In this document: positions 7,250-15,331 of the stretch, piece after piece
How positions within the stretch are numbered: the stretch's first letter is position 1
Layout: each line of letters opens with the position of its first letter
From: Flintibacter muris
GTDB lineage: Bacteria; Bacillota; Clostridia; Oscillospirales; Oscillospiraceae
Direction of reading: 5' to 3'
Length of the DNA: 64,000 bases
Assembly (NCBI RefSeq): GCF_943192995.1
Contig: NZ_CALPCP010000015.1
Span: 1-64,000, forward strand
Translations under genes and position numbers: made by a program
The notes under the pieces: model-generated
The model's input: only the letters and a program-made list of their open reading frames with translations
The model's database searches: none
What the model was told of the DNA's origin: nothing

Positions 7250-9097
7250 ATGATGAACCGTACCTTAGAGCACATTCTGCCGAACGTGCAAAAGCCCGCT
7301 CGATACACAGGCGGGGAATATAACGCTGTGGTCAAGGACAGGAGCAAAGTGGATATCCGCTATGCCTTGTGTTTTCCTGACACCTATGAGATTGGTATGT
7401 CCAATCTGGGCTGCCGCATCCTCTACGGGGTGATGAATGAGCGGCCTGATATCTGGTGTGAACGCTGCTTTGCCCCCTGGGGCGATATGGAGGAGCAGCT
7501 GCGCCGTGAGGGTCTGCTTCTTTATGGGCTGGAGAGCGGCGACCCCGTTGCCGAGTTTGATATTATTGGCTTTTCCTTGGGCTACGAGATGGCGTATACT
7601 AATGTGCTCAATATGCTGGACCTGGCTGGTCTGGCCCTGCGCAGCGCGGACCGGCCCGACTTTTCCCCGCTGATTGTAGCGGGGGGGACCTGCTGTTACA
7701 ATCCGGAGCCCCTTGCCCCCTTTGTTGACTTCTTTGTGCTGGGCGAGGGGGAAGAGGTTACCCTGGAATATATCGACCTGTACCGTCAGGCCCGGGACGA
7801 GGGCTGGTCCAAGGCTGAGTTTTTGCAGGAGGCGGCCAAAATTGAGGGTATCTATGTGCCTTCCCTGTATGAGCCAGTGTATCGGGAGGACGGTACACTG
7901 CAATCAGTTGACATAAAAGCGGGAAGTGGTGCTCCTGAAACTATCACAAAGCGGATTATTCAGGACATGGATCAGGCCTATTTTCCGGTCAAAACCATTA
8001 TTCCCTCCACCGAGATCGTCCATGACCGGGTGATGCTGGAGCTGTTCCGGGGCTGTATCCGGGGCTGCCGGTTCTGTCAGGCGGGCTATGTCTACCGCCC
8101 TGTCCGCTCCCGCAGCCCGGAGCTGCTGGCCCAATACGGCAAGGCCGCCTGTGAGGACTCAGGCTATCAGGAGATGACCCTGTCATCCCTGTCCTCCACC
8201 GACTACCCCGACCTGCTTCCCCTGTGCGACGAGCTGCTGGACTACTGCGCCCCCCGGGATATCGGGCTGTCACTGCCCTCTCTGCGGGCTGACACCTTCT
8301 CCATGGGGCTGATGGAGCGGCTCCAGCGGGTGCGCCGGGGCGGGCTGACCTTTGCTCCTGAGGCAGGCACACAGCGTCTGCGGGACGCCATCAATAAAAA
8401 TTTGCGGGAAGAGGAGCTGCTCCAGTCCTGCAAAACCGCCTTCGCTGGGGGCTGGAGCGGGGTAAAGCTGTACTTTATGCTGGGTCTGCCCACCGAGACT
8501 GATGAGGACGTGCTGGGCATTGCCGACCTGGCCCGGAAGGTCTACTTCACCTGGCGGGAGTATTCGCCCAACAAGGCCAGAGGGGTAAGGATTACTGTGT
8601 CCACCTCCTGGTTTGTGCCTAAGCCCCACACTGCTTTCCAGTGGGAGGCTCAAATTCCTGTGGAGGAGTACCAGCGGCGGGTAAACCTGCTTCGGGACGC
8701 CCTGAAACGGGACAAGTCCATCACCTATAACTGGCACGATCCCCAGACCAGCTACCTGGAGGCCATTTTGTCCCGGGGAGACCGGCGGCTGGCCAACGTG
8801 CTGGAGTGGGTATGGGAACACGGGGGAAAGATGGACTCCTGGACGGAATATTTTGACTACCAGCGCTGGCTGGACGGGCTGGCGGCCTGCGGTCTGGACG
8901 GGGATTTTTACGCCCACCGGGAACGGCCCCGGGAGGAGGTATTTCCTTGGTGCCGGCTGTCAACAGGGGTGGACACTGATTTCCTGTGGCGGGAGCGGGA
9001 GCAGTGCTATGCGTCTCAGACCACACCGGACTGCCGGACCCGCTGCTCCGGCTGCGGAGCCATTAAGTTGATGACAGGAGGTGGCCGCTGTGGCTGA
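7250..9097 (+). CDS. TIGR03960-family B12-binding radical SAM protein
   Basis: 615 residues. The N-terminal half resembles a B12-binding-type domain (YALCFPDTYEIGMSNLG, IIGFSLGYEMAYTNV, LIVAGGTCCYNPEPL). The radical SAM core has C269-x3-C273-x2-C276 (CIRGCRFCQAG). A C-terminal Cys pair set (CRTRCSGC) closes the chain. It is followed, with an 8-bp overlap, by its usual partner (TIGR03936). The pair is widespread in Clostridia, normally just before rng and rplU; the reaction is unknown, though a link to RNA modification or ribosome genes is often assumed from context. Start at 7250 or the next ATG at 7253. Confidence 0.9.
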   Translation: MMNRTLEHILPNVQKPARYTGGEYNAVVKDRSKVDIRYALCFPDTYEIGMSNLGCRILYGVMNERPDIWCERCFAPWGDMEEQLRREGLLLYGLESGDPVAEFDIIGFSLGYEMAYTNVLNMLDLAGLALRSADRPDFSPLIVAGGTCCYNPEPLAPFVDFFVLGEGEEVTLEYIDLYRQARDEGWSKAEFLQEAAKIEGIYVPSLYEPVYREDGTLQSVDIKAGSGAPETITKRIIQDMDQAYFPVKTIIPSTEIVHDRVMLELFRGCIRGCRFCQAGYVYRPVRSRSPELLAQYGKAACEDSGYQEMTLSSLSSTDYPDLLPLCDELLDYCAPRDIGLSLPSLRADTFSMGLMERLQRVRRGGLTFAPEAGTQRLRDAINKNLREEELLQSCKTAFAGGWSGVKLYFMLGLPTETDEDVLGIADLARKVYFTWREYSPNKARGVRITVSTSWFVPKPHTAFQWEAQIPVEEYQRRVNLLRDALKRDKSITYNWHDPQTSYLEAILSRGDRRLANVLEWVWEHGGKMDSWTEYFDYQRWLDGLAACGLDGDFYAHRERPREEVFPWCRLSTGVDTDFLWREREQCYASQTTPDCRTRCSGCGAIKLMTGGGRCG

Positions 9098-9755
9098 CCG
9101 GCTGCTGTTTACCAAAACGGGACGGGCCCGGTATATCTCCCATCTGGACCTGATGCGCACCTTTCAGCGGGCCTTTGCAAGGGCAAAGATACCGATCAAG
9201 CATACCGAAGGCTTCAACCCCCACCCCTTTGTGTCCATCGCTCTGCCCCTGTCGGTGGGATTTTCCAGCCAGTGCGAGATTCTGGAGTTTGGATTGCTGG
9301 AGGGGACAAGCTATGAGGAGGTGCCCCAGCGTCTCACCGCCGCCATGCCGGAGGGGATTATCGTCCACCAGTGCTATCCGGTGGAGCGGAAGCTGAAAGA
9401 ATTGCGTTATGTCAACTATATCATGACCTTTGACTACCCTGAGGGCCGTCCGCAGGAGACAGAACCCGCCATGGCGGCCCTGCTCAGTAAGGAGAGCCTG
9501 GTGGTGAAGAAGAAGTCTAACAAGGCGAAAGCCGGCTTTACAGAGGTAGATATCATTCCATGTGTCCGCAGTTGGCACATTGAGTGTCAAAGCGATACCA
9601 TGATGGTGGACCTGGTGACTTCCGCCCAGAACCCCGGCCTCAACCCAGAGCTAATCCGAGCCGCTTTTTGCGCGGAGTATCCGGAATATATCCCCGATTT
9701 CGTCACCTTCCACCGCCGTGAGGTACTGGACGGGGAGGGGAAGCCGTTTCGATAA
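9090..9755 (+). CDS. TIGR03936 / DUF2344 radical SAM-associated protein
   Basis: 221 residues from GTG 9090, which lies 8 bases after AGGAGG; an upstream in-frame GTG at 9081 overlaps that ribosome site and is less likely. Family text is clear: KTGRARYISHLDLMRTFQRA, KHTEGFNPHPFVSIALPL, PVERKLKELRYVNYI. It has no iron-sulfur motif and is taken as the partner subunit of the TIGR03960 protein with which it overlaps by 8 bases. In many relatives the next genes are rng and rplU; here they are missing, so synteny breaks after this gene. Confidence 0.9.
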   Translation: MADRLLFTKTGRARYISHLDLMRTFQRAFARAKIPIKHTEGFNPHPFVSIALPLSVGFSSQCEILEFGLLEGTSYEEVPQRLTAAMPEGIIVHQCYPVERKLKELRYVNYIMTFDYPEGRPQETEPAMAALLSKESLVVKKKSNKAKAGFTEVDIIPCVRSWHIECQSDTMMVDLVTSAQNPGLNPELIRAAFCAEYPEYIPDFVTFHRREVLDGEGKPFR

Positions 9756-9768
9756 TTTGGTGAGCAAT

Positions 9769-9942
9769 ATGGAGAAGGGAAACCATTACAGAAAAAATTT
9801 CTATACTGACCGTTTTGCGCGGCACTGGTATTGCCAGCATGCACGCTTGAATCAGCTGAGAAGAGAGAAATGGGAGGCAAAACGCTTAGTATGGCGGATA
9901 AACAAAGATGAGCTGCACAAGCGTGAGATAGAAAACTGGTAG
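9769..9942 (+). CDS. Small basic hypothetical protein
   Basis: 57 residues from ATG 9769, or 60 from GTG 9760; only a weak GGTGAG lies upstream. The product is rich in Arg, Lys, Trp and Tyr (RKNFYTDRFARHWYCQH, WEAKRLVWRINKDELHK), suggesting a nucleic-acid or membrane-surface binder. No family recognised. It is 31 bases from the next gene and on the same strand as the radical SAM pair. Confidence 0.4.
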   Translation: MEKGNHYRKNFYTDRFARHWYCQHARLNQLRREKWEAKRLVWRINKDELHKREIENW

Positions 9943-9973
9943 TGGCAAACATGCGGCATATGGAGAGAATTTT

Positions 9974-10156
9974 ATGTATACCTATGAATATGAGAGAATC
10001 TATGTTGAGGGATTTATTAACTTAAAAGCAAAAGGCTATGAAGAAGTGATTGCTTGCCGGGCTGAGGATGGCTGGCGCTATGCGGGCTTTCTTCCGGTCG
10101 TGTGGAGAAACGGCGCTCTCACAGAACTGGACTTGATTTTTGAAAAGGAGATGTGA
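9974..10156 (+). CDS. DUF4177-like small protein
   Basis: 60 residues, ATG after GGAGAG. The layout MYTYEYERIYVE... EDGWRYAGFLPVV... LDLIFEKE matches the short DUF4177 pattern: an N-terminal YEY strand, a central GWR(Y/F) box and a C-terminal hydrophobic strand ending in an acidic-basic tail. The function of this family is unknown. The stop lies 3 bases before the thioesterase start, so the two are probably translated together. Confidence 0.65.
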   Translation: MYTYEYERIYVEGFINLKAKGYEEVIACRAEDGWRYAGFLPVVWRNGALTELDLIFEKEM

Positions 10157-10159
10157 CAA

Positions 10160-10525
10160 ATGGAAAAACCCACTCAGCACAGTCTAACCTGGACGGTAGA
10201 CGACACTATGACTGCCAAGCGCATTGGAACGGCGGGATCAAAGATTCTGTCCACCCCCAACATGCTGGCCCTGATGGAGGCCTGTGCCCTGGAGCTGGCC
10301 CAGGAGTATCTGGACGAGGGGATGACCACCGTGGGCGCGGAGGCCCACGTCCGCCATCTGGCCCCCACCCCTGTGGGTATGAAGGTGACCGCCACCGCCA
10401 CCTTGCGGGAGATCGAGCGGCGGAAAATGTGGTTTGATATCCAGGTCCACGACGAGAAGGGCAAGTGCGGCGAGGGCTCCCATCTGAGAATCATGGTGCC
10501 CCAAAAAGACCGCAGTCAGGGTTAA
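10160..10525 (+). CDS. Hotdog-fold thioesterase, FlK-like
   Basis: 121 residues. The long hotdog helix can be read as STPNMLALMEACALELAQEYL, followed by the strands TTVGAEAHVRHLAPTPVGMKV and WFDIQVHDEKGKCGEGSHLRIMV. This resembles the fluoroacetyl-CoA thioesterase (FlK) group, whose members hydrolyse small acyl-CoA esters; FlK itself uses a Thr-Glu-His set, and T, E and H residues are present at comparable places (T in STPN, E in MEAC, H in EAHVRH). The physiological substrate cannot be read. Confidence 0.75.
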   Translation: MEKPTQHSLTWTVDDTMTAKRIGTAGSKILSTPNMLALMEACALELAQEYLDEGMTTVGAEAHVRHLAPTPVGMKVTATATLREIERRKMWFDIQVHDEKGKCGEGSHLRIMVPQKDRSQG

Positions 10526-10549
10526 GGGAAATTATATGAAAAATTTTCC

Positions 10550-10578
10550 TTGACAAACGAAATCACCTGTGGTAACAT
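10550..10578 (+). promoter_or_regulatory. Promoter of the oadB leader
   Basis: TTGACA (10550-10555), 17 bases, TAACAT (10573-10578). Transcription would start near 10585, just ahead of the riboswitch. Confidence 0.8.
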
Positions 10579-10587
10579 GCCCCATAC

Positions 10588-10725
10588 AACAAAGGGGAGT
10601 AGTCGGCGCGTCCTGACCGGCGCGCGGCACCAGTCAACAAGCATGTGCGGCCCATGGAGGCCGTTCTGGCTGTGCCTGAAATGACCAGACCTGCGTTCCG
10701 ACTGTTCGGGACGCAGGTCTTTTTT
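10588..10725 (+). promoter_or_regulatory. yybP-ykoY-type (Mn2+) riboswitch with terminator
   Basis: The leader begins AAAGGGGAGTAG, the hallmark 5' strand of yybP-ykoY aptamers. It has a middle helix (GGCAC with GTGCC) enclosing GTCAACA, and ends in CCAGACCTGCG, like the conserved AGACC of the family. That last segment is also the left arm of a terminator: AGACCTGCGTTCCG (10687-10700) pairs with CGGGACGCAGGTCT (10107+600 to 10720) and is followed by six T. Ligand binding that holds AGACC in the aptamer would prevent the terminator and switch expression on. Known members sense Mn2+; that this one does is inferred. A sodium-type switch is an alternative given the gene controlled. Confidence 0.7.
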
Positions 10726-10775
10726 GATAGATATTCTAAAACTGGAAAGGATAAAGAAAAAAGGAGTGCATGAAT

Positions 10776-11921
10776 ATGGATTTTTCCTTCCTCTGGCAAG
10801 GACTTCTGTCCATCACTTGGCAGCAGCTGGTTATGTATGTTATCGGCGGTCTGCTCATCTATCTGGCTATCGAAAAGGGCTTTGAGCCGGCCCTGCTGAT
10901 GCCCATGGGGTTTGGCGCCATTCTGGTAAATCTGCCTCTGTCCGGCGTCATCAACCAGTTCAGCGCCGGGATAGGGGAGACCCCAGGCATTATCCAGTGG
11001 CTTTTTGAAACGGGCATTGAGGCCAGTGAGGCCATGCCCCTGCTGCTTTTCATTGGTATTGGAGCCATGATTGACTTCGGCCCCCTGCTGGCCAACCCCA
11101 AGCTGTTCCTGTGCGGTGCGGCGGCTCAGGCGGGTATTTTCCTGACCATCATTATCGCCGTACTGCTGGGTTTTGACCTGAAGGACGCCGCTTCCATCGG
11201 AATCATCGGTGCCGCTGACGGTCCCACATCCCTGCTGGTGTCCCAGACCTTGAAATCCAACTACGTGGGCGCCATTGCGGTGGCCGCCTACTCCTATATG
11301 GCGCTGGTGCCCATCATCCAGCCTTTTGCCATCAAGTTGGTCACCACAAAAAACGACCGGGCTATGCGTATGCCTTACAGGCCCCAGGGGGTTACCCGGC
11401 GGATGCGTATTCTGTTCCCCATTGTGGTGACAGTTATCGCCGGACTGGTAGCTCCCGCTTCGGTGGCACTGGTGGGCTTTCTGATGTTCGGCAACCTGAT
11501 TCGGGAGTGCGGCGTATTGTCCACACTGTCCAACACAGCGCAGAATGACCTGGCCAACCTGATTACACTGCTGCTGGGCATCACCATCTCCTTCTCTATG
11601 AAGGCGGATCAGTTTGTCCGGTGGGAGACCTTTATGATTATGGCGCTGGGCCTGGTCGCCTTTGTGCTGGACTCCGTAGTGGGCGTACTCTTTGTCAAAG
11701 TTTTGAATATCTTTACACCCCACAACAAGATCAACCCCATGGTGGGAGCTGCGGGCATCTCGGCATTCCCTATGTCCTCACGGGTCATTGAGAAGCTGGG
11801 CCAGGAGGCCGATTCTCAAAATCACCTGCTCATGCATGCTATTGCCGCCAACGTATCCGGTCAGATCGCCTCGGTGGTGGCCGGCGGCGTGGTACTGCAA
11901 TACTTTGCCAACATAATCTGA
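10776..11921 (+). CDS. oadB: Sodium ion-translocating decarboxylase, beta subunit
   Basis: 381 residues, about nine to eleven membrane segments. ATG 10776 lies 9 bases after AAGGAG; an ATG at 10770 is too close. Family signatures are present: GIIGAADGPTSLLVSQTL (Asp148, the sodium-site region), LSNTAQNDLANLITLLLGITIS and the C-terminal NHLLMHAIAANVSGQIAS. In oxaloacetate, methylmalonyl-CoA and glutaconyl-CoA decarboxylases this subunit couples decarboxylation of carboxybiotin to sodium export. A gamma-like peptide follows, but no carboxyltransferase (alpha) or biotin carrier gene lies nearby, so the partners must be elsewhere. The leader carries a riboswitch. Confidence 0.9.
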   Translation: MDFSFLWQGLLSITWQQLVMYVIGGLLIYLAIEKGFEPALLMPMGFGAILVNLPLSGVINQFSAGIGETPGIIQWLFETGIEASEAMPLLLFIGIGAMIDFGPLLANPKLFLCGAAAQAGIFLTIIIAVLLGFDLKDAASIGIIGAADGPTSLLVSQTLKSNYVGAIAVAAYSYMALVPIIQPFAIKLVTTKNDRAMRMPYRPQGVTRRMRILFPIVVTVIAGLVAPASVALVGFLMFGNLIRECGVLSTLSNTAQNDLANLITLLLGITISFSMKADQFVRWETFMIMALGLVAFVLDSVVGVLFVKVLNIFTPHNKINPMVGAAGISAFPMSSRVIEKLGQEADSQNHLLMHAIAANVSGQIASVVAGGVVLQYFANII

Positions 11922-11939
11922 GTATAGGAGGGATAGAAT

Positions 11940-12065
11940 ATGAGCGAAAATCTAATCCAGGCCTTTGCGATGCTGGGACAGGGAATGCTGGGAATCTTCG
12001 TTGTATTGGGCATCATTGCGCTGTTAGTTGTTCTGATGCAGAAGTTTGGCGAAAAGAAGCAATGA
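11940..12065 (+). CDS. OadG-like gamma subunit, 41 residues
   Basis: A short gene 18 bases after oadB, with GGAGGG before the ATG. One membrane segment (about 18-33, LGIFVVLGIIALLVVL) and a basic tail MQKFGEKKQ are visible. This is the layout of minimal OadG/MmdD-type subunits, which stabilise the membrane complex. It is shorter than typical OadG (about 80 residues) and lacks the zinc-binding tail. Position and topology support the call; sequence identity alone would not. Confidence 0.65.
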   Translation: MSENLIQAFAMLGQGMLGIFVVLGIIALLVVLMQKFGEKKQ

Positions 12066-12087
12066 ACTCCAGGAAAGTACTTTAACT

Positions 12088-12354
12088 TTACAGCCAATCG
12101 GCCACAACGTCGGCAAGTCCGGTGGGACCTACCTGGTTGTCCACCAGAAGGGTCATTAGCTCATCAATGCGCTGGGCGCTGGTGGTGATTCTGGGAATAG
12201 AGGTGGAGTCCCCATCCTCTTCGGCAATCCGTACACCGTAGTTTTCACAGAAGAAGCAGGAGGTCTCCTCCTGATCGACGGTGAGAAAATAGTGGAAACA
12301 GTGCTGGTTTCCAGTCTGGCCGGTATACCGGCGGGTAGCAATCTTCATTTCCAT
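12088..12354 (-). CDS. DUF6514-like small protein
   Basis: 88 residues on the minus strand, convergent with oadG; AAAGGAG lies about 10 bases before the ATG. The pattern is typical of the DUF6514 group of Clostridia: a short N-terminal strand (TRRYTG, HYFLTV), the ENYGVRIAEEDGD block, then ITTSAQRIDELMTLLVDNQVGP and LADVVADWL. The function is unknown. On the same strand a TATAAT (12400-12395) lies 40 bases upstream with only a weak -35. Confidence 0.65.
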   Translation of the reverse strand: MEMKIATRRYTGQTGNQHCFHYFLTVDQEETSCFFCENYGVRIAEEDGDSTSIPRITTSAQRIDELMTLLVDNQVGPTGLADVVADWL

Positions 12355-12690
12355 GATCTAGTAGCTCCTTTCCCGTAAACGGCTTTATGGGCACATTATA
12401 TAGTGTTTTTCCCGGCAGGAAAAGAGAAAGATATCGCAGAAAAATTCCTCATGCGACTGCCTTCGTCACAGGAAATATCGACAGTTGAAAAATGCAGTCG
12501 CCACAGGGCAGAATATCGGGAAAAGTTTTTGGGATATTCCATGCCAGCCTGTAAAGGTTCTTGCTTTACGGATCGAAAATGAAGGAAATACTATTTTTGT
12601 AAACATTGTCGAAGCATCTGCAAATTCTTCATCCATTTTATGACAAAACCCGCCGTAAAGAAAATTACTTTACAGCGGGTTTGCTATGTG
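12355..12690. other. Intergenic region with inverted repeats
   Basis: No gene seen. It contains an 8-bp inverted repeat (GCGACTGC 12454, GCAGTCGC 12495), a small hairpin (GTAAAG 12551, CTTTAC 12564) and the terminator at 12646-12682. The last two share the GTAAAG/CTTTAC stem. Confidence 0.4.
12646..12682 (-). terminator. Terminator of the Cys-containing small gene
   Basis: AAACCCGCCGTAAAG (12646-12660) pairs with CTTTACAGCGGGTTT (12668-12682) with one mismatch. Read on the minus strand it follows the stop codon of the next gene by 8 bases and ends in TTTT. Confidence 0.7.
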
Positions 12691-12903
12691 CTATAGCGTG
12701 AAATCTTCCTCAGACAGGCTGCTGGAAACCAGTTTACCGGGACGCGGGGGTACCCGCTTCAACGGATCATAGCGAAAAGACCCGCAATGAGAGCCGGCAG
12801 ACATGACCCCCTTTTTCGGACAGACGATCTGGCCGTGATCCAATTCCCGTCCCCGGGCGCAGTAGGCGCACCGGGGTTCGATAGATGTTTGAAAGAGATT
12901 GAT
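12691..12903 (-). CDS. Conserved-looking four-cysteine small protein with an apparent ATC start
   Basis: 70 residues, minus strand. The frame reads (I)NLFQTSIEPRCAYCARG, IVCPKKGV, HCGSFRYDPLKRVPPRPGK and a final SEEDFTL. The four cysteines in CAYC...C...C suggest a small zinc ribbon. An in-frame TGA lies two codons before the ATC at 12903-12901, and no ATG, GTG or TTG occurs until far into the protein. The purine-rich GGGGGGTGA lies 6 bases upstream of ATC, which is ideal spacing. So the start is either a rare ATC codon or a mutated ATG. It lies upstream of the terminator at 12646-12682 and is 39 bases downstream of ylbJ on the same strand. Confidence 0.55.
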   Translation of the reverse strand: MNLFQTSIEPRCAYCARGRELDHGQIVCPKKGVMSAGSHCGSFRYDPLKRVPPRPGKLVSSSLSEEDFTL

Positions 12904-12942
12904 GGCAACTCACCCCCCGCTGTTATAGTTTTCTTGGGGCTA

Positions 12943-14124
12943 TTATACTACATTCGGCCGCCCTTTTCCACTGTTTTTTTGTACCACATAGACGGTCAGC
13001 GCCAAAAAGACCAGCCATACCCCCCAGGAGGCCACGGCGGATATGGTGAGCGCCTGATGGAAGTCCAGATGAGCAATGGCCTCTGTCTGTTCAGTCAGGT
13101 AGAAGGAGGCCGGACTGCTCAGCGGAATGATTCGAAACAGCAGATGTGCCAGGAAGGCGGAGATACCTCCGTGGAGCAGCTTGCCCGCCACATAGGTGCG
13201 GATGGACAGGCCGCTGTCCCCCAGAAAGGCCAGCACCTGGCAGTGGACGGACACCCCTGCCCACCCCAGCATAAAGGCTGCCATGGACAGCCGCCCGGAC
13301 AGCGTCCCATCGGTCAGGGAGGAGACCCCGGAAGACACCTCCACCAGACCGGTGAGCAGCCGTTCCGCCCAGGTCTGGTCCATTCCCAGCGGGGCCAGCA
13401 GAGCGGACAGGATGTGGGCCGCCGTAGTCAGAATACCTGCGTAGGCGAGAATTCGTAGAAATACGGTAAAGAACAGGATAAACGCGCAAATATTTAAGGT
13501 GGATTGCAGCGATCCGGCCACAGACGTGGTAAAGGCCTTGGGAAAGCTGGCCGCCTGAAATTCCGGTCCCCGCCGCCGTCTTGTCTGGGGCCGTTCACCG
13601 GGCTTGTAGAAACGGAACAGCACCCCTACCATTAGTGATGCCAGCAGATGGGCCAGGTAGAGGAGCAGTCCCGCTGTTCCGCTGCCAAATACTCCCGCTC
13701 CCACCACGCCCAAAATGAAGGCGGGGCCGCTGTTGTTGCAAAAGGCCAGCATCCGTTCCGCCTCAGTGCGGGAACATTGTCCGTTTTCGTAGATCTGAAT
13801 GGCTGTCCGGGCTCCTACAGGATAGCCGCCGATAAAGCCCAGGGCCAGGGCGGCGGCACAATTACCGTTTACCCGGAACAGCGGCGCCATGACCGGCTCC
13901 AACAGCCGGCCCAGATAGCGGGACATTCCCAGCTCTACCACCAGAGAGGACAGCACAAAAAAGGGGAACAGGGAGGGCAGAATCACATTGCTGCACAGCT
14001 TGAGTCCATCCCGCATAGCACCCATAGCCTGTTCCGGCCACAGGACCAGGGCCATTGTGGCCCACAGCAGCCCAACGCCCAGCAAAATGTCCCGGCACTG
14101 GGATTTTCCTACAAGTTTCCCCAT
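12943..14124 (-). CDS. ylbJ: Sporulation integral membrane protein YlbJ
   Basis: 393 residues from ATG 14124, 7 bases after GAGGTG; a GTG at 14133 overlaps that site. About eight to ten membrane segments with the conserved loops LPSLFPFFVLSSLV, ALALGFIGGYPVGA and FCNNSGPAFILG. YlbJ belongs to the nucleoside-recognition (Gate) fold and is a sigma-E-controlled spore-envelope protein of Bacillus needed for heat-resistant spores. This supports a spore-forming host. No cognate sigma-E promoter could be assigned with certainty. Confidence 0.88.
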   Translation of the reverse strand: MGKLVGKSQCRDILLGVGLLWATMALVLWPEQAMGAMRDGLKLCSNVILPSLFPFFVLSSLVVELGMSRYLGRLLEPVMAPLFRVNGNCAAALALGFIGGYPVGARTAIQIYENGQCSRTEAERMLAFCNNSGPAFILGVVGAGVFGSGTAGLLLYLAHLLASLMVGVLFRFYKPGERPQTRRRRGPEFQAASFPKAFTTSVAGSLQSTLNICAFILFFTVFLRILAYAGILTTAAHILSALLAPLGMDQTWAERLLTGLVEVSSGVSSLTDGTLSGRLSMAAFMLGWAGVSVHCQVLAFLGDSGLSIRTYVAGKLLHGGISAFLAHLLFRIIPLSSPASFYLTEQTEAIAHLDFHQALTISAVASWGVWLVFLALTVYVVQKNSGKGRPNVV

Positions 14125-14204
14125 GCTGCACACCTCATTTCCCCAAAATGATCTCTGAAACTATATGCGGAAAAAAGATATTCCTTGCCTGTCCAAGAAA
14201 AGAA

Positions 14205-14233
14205 TTGCAGAATGGAACATTTTACAGTATAAT
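14205..14233 (+). promoter_or_regulatory. Promoter of the DUF2804 gene
   Basis: TTGCAG (14205-14210), 17 bases, TATAAT (14228-14233). A GCCGCC/GGCGGC hairpin lies in the leader at about 14251-14265. Confidence 0.7.
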
Positions 14234-14293
14234 GGAAGAAATTTGACGTGCCGCCTGAGGCGGCCCACATTTTGACCCATAAGGGGGGGGGAT

Positions 14294-15331
14294 ATGGCCA
14301 TGGAGCAGCACGAGATTACCACAGCCCAGCCTCTACTGGACGAGCAGGGGAACCTGCGGGAGGCGGGATATGCCAAACGGATGCTGCCAATCTATGACAG
14401 GAATATGATTAAGGGGGGTGCCCTGCGCATCAAAGAGTGGGACTACTACCTGGTGATGAACGGCCAGTTTGCTCTGGCGCTGACCATTGCGGACAACAGC
14501 TACATGGGGCTGGACTCCATTTCACTGCTGGATTTTTGGGAAAATACTCAGGTGACCAAAAGCCCCATGCATTTGCTGCCCATGGGAAACACCGGCATGC
14601 CCTCCTCTTCCATGGAGGGGGACAGCGCGTCGGGAGGGAGGGGCTATTCGCTGCTGTTCCGGAGGGAGGAGGACAAACGGTCCCTCTACGCCCACATGGA
14701 GCATTTTGACGGCAGAGCCCCTTTGGACGCCTATATTGAGCTCACTGATGAACCGGAGGAGTCTATGGTCATCTGCACCCCCTTTGACAAGCCGGGGCAC
14801 TTTTACTTTAACCAGAAGATCAACTGCCTGCGGGCCTCAGGCAAGGTGACAGTGGGGGAGAAGGAGTATATGCTGGACCCCTCTGACACCTTCGCTGTGC
14901 TGGACTGGGGACGGGGGGTCTGGACCTACCACAACACCTGGTACTGGGCCTCCGCCTCCGGGATGGTGGACGGGGTGCGGTTCGGATTCAATCTGGGTTA
15001 CGGCTTTGGGGATACCTCCGCCGCCACTGAGAACATGCTGTTCTACGACGGAAAAGCCCACAAGCTGTCCAAGGTGCGTTTCCGCATTCCAGGCCGCCGC
15101 CGCAAGCGGCGGTACATGGAACAGTGGGAATTCACCAGTGATGACGGCCGCTTTGAGATGCGCTTTGACCCCATTATGGACCGCGCTTCCTGCGCCAACG
15201 CCGGGGTAATCAAGTCAGATCAGCACCAGGTATTTGGAAAATTTACCGGCCTGGCCCTGCTGGATGACGGAACAGAAGTATTTGTCAAAGATTTTTTAGG
15301 CTTTGCTGAGGAAGTGGAGAACAAATGGTGA
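14294..15331 (+). CDS. DUF2804 family protein
   Basis: 345 residues. The family text is recognisable: ITTAQPLLDEQGNLREAGYA at the start, FNQKINCLRASGKV in the middle and AVLDWGRGVWTYHNTWYW followed by GFNLGYGFGD. The fold is a predicted beta-sandwich resembling lipocalin-like or CrtC-type proteins, and no activity is known. A nine-G run precedes two possible starts (14294, 14300). The stop overlaps the next gene by 7 bases, so the two are co-translated. Confidence 0.85.
   Translation: MAMEQHEITTAQPLLDEQGNLREAGYAKRMLPIYDRNMIKGGALRIKEWDYYLVMNGQFALALTIADNSYMGLDSISLLDFWENTQVTKSPMHLLPMGNTGMPSSSMEGDSASGGRGYSLLFRREEDKRSLYAHMEHFDGRAPLDAYIELTDEPEESMVICTPFDKPGHFYFNQKINCLRASGKVTVGEKEYMLDPSDTFAVLDWGRGVWTYHNTWYWASASGMVDGVRFGFNLGYGFGDTSAATENMLFYDGKAHKLSKVRFRIPGRRRKRRYMEQWEFTSDDGRFEMRFDPIMDRASCANAGVIKSDQHQVFGKFTGLALLDDGTEVFVKDFLGFAEEVENKW

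Noticed and set aside
10563-11723. 386-codon open frame on the minus strand opposite oadB
   Set aside because: It lies antisense to a clear membrane protein gene and has His/Gln/Gly-rich text without domains; it is a by-product of GC-rich codon use.
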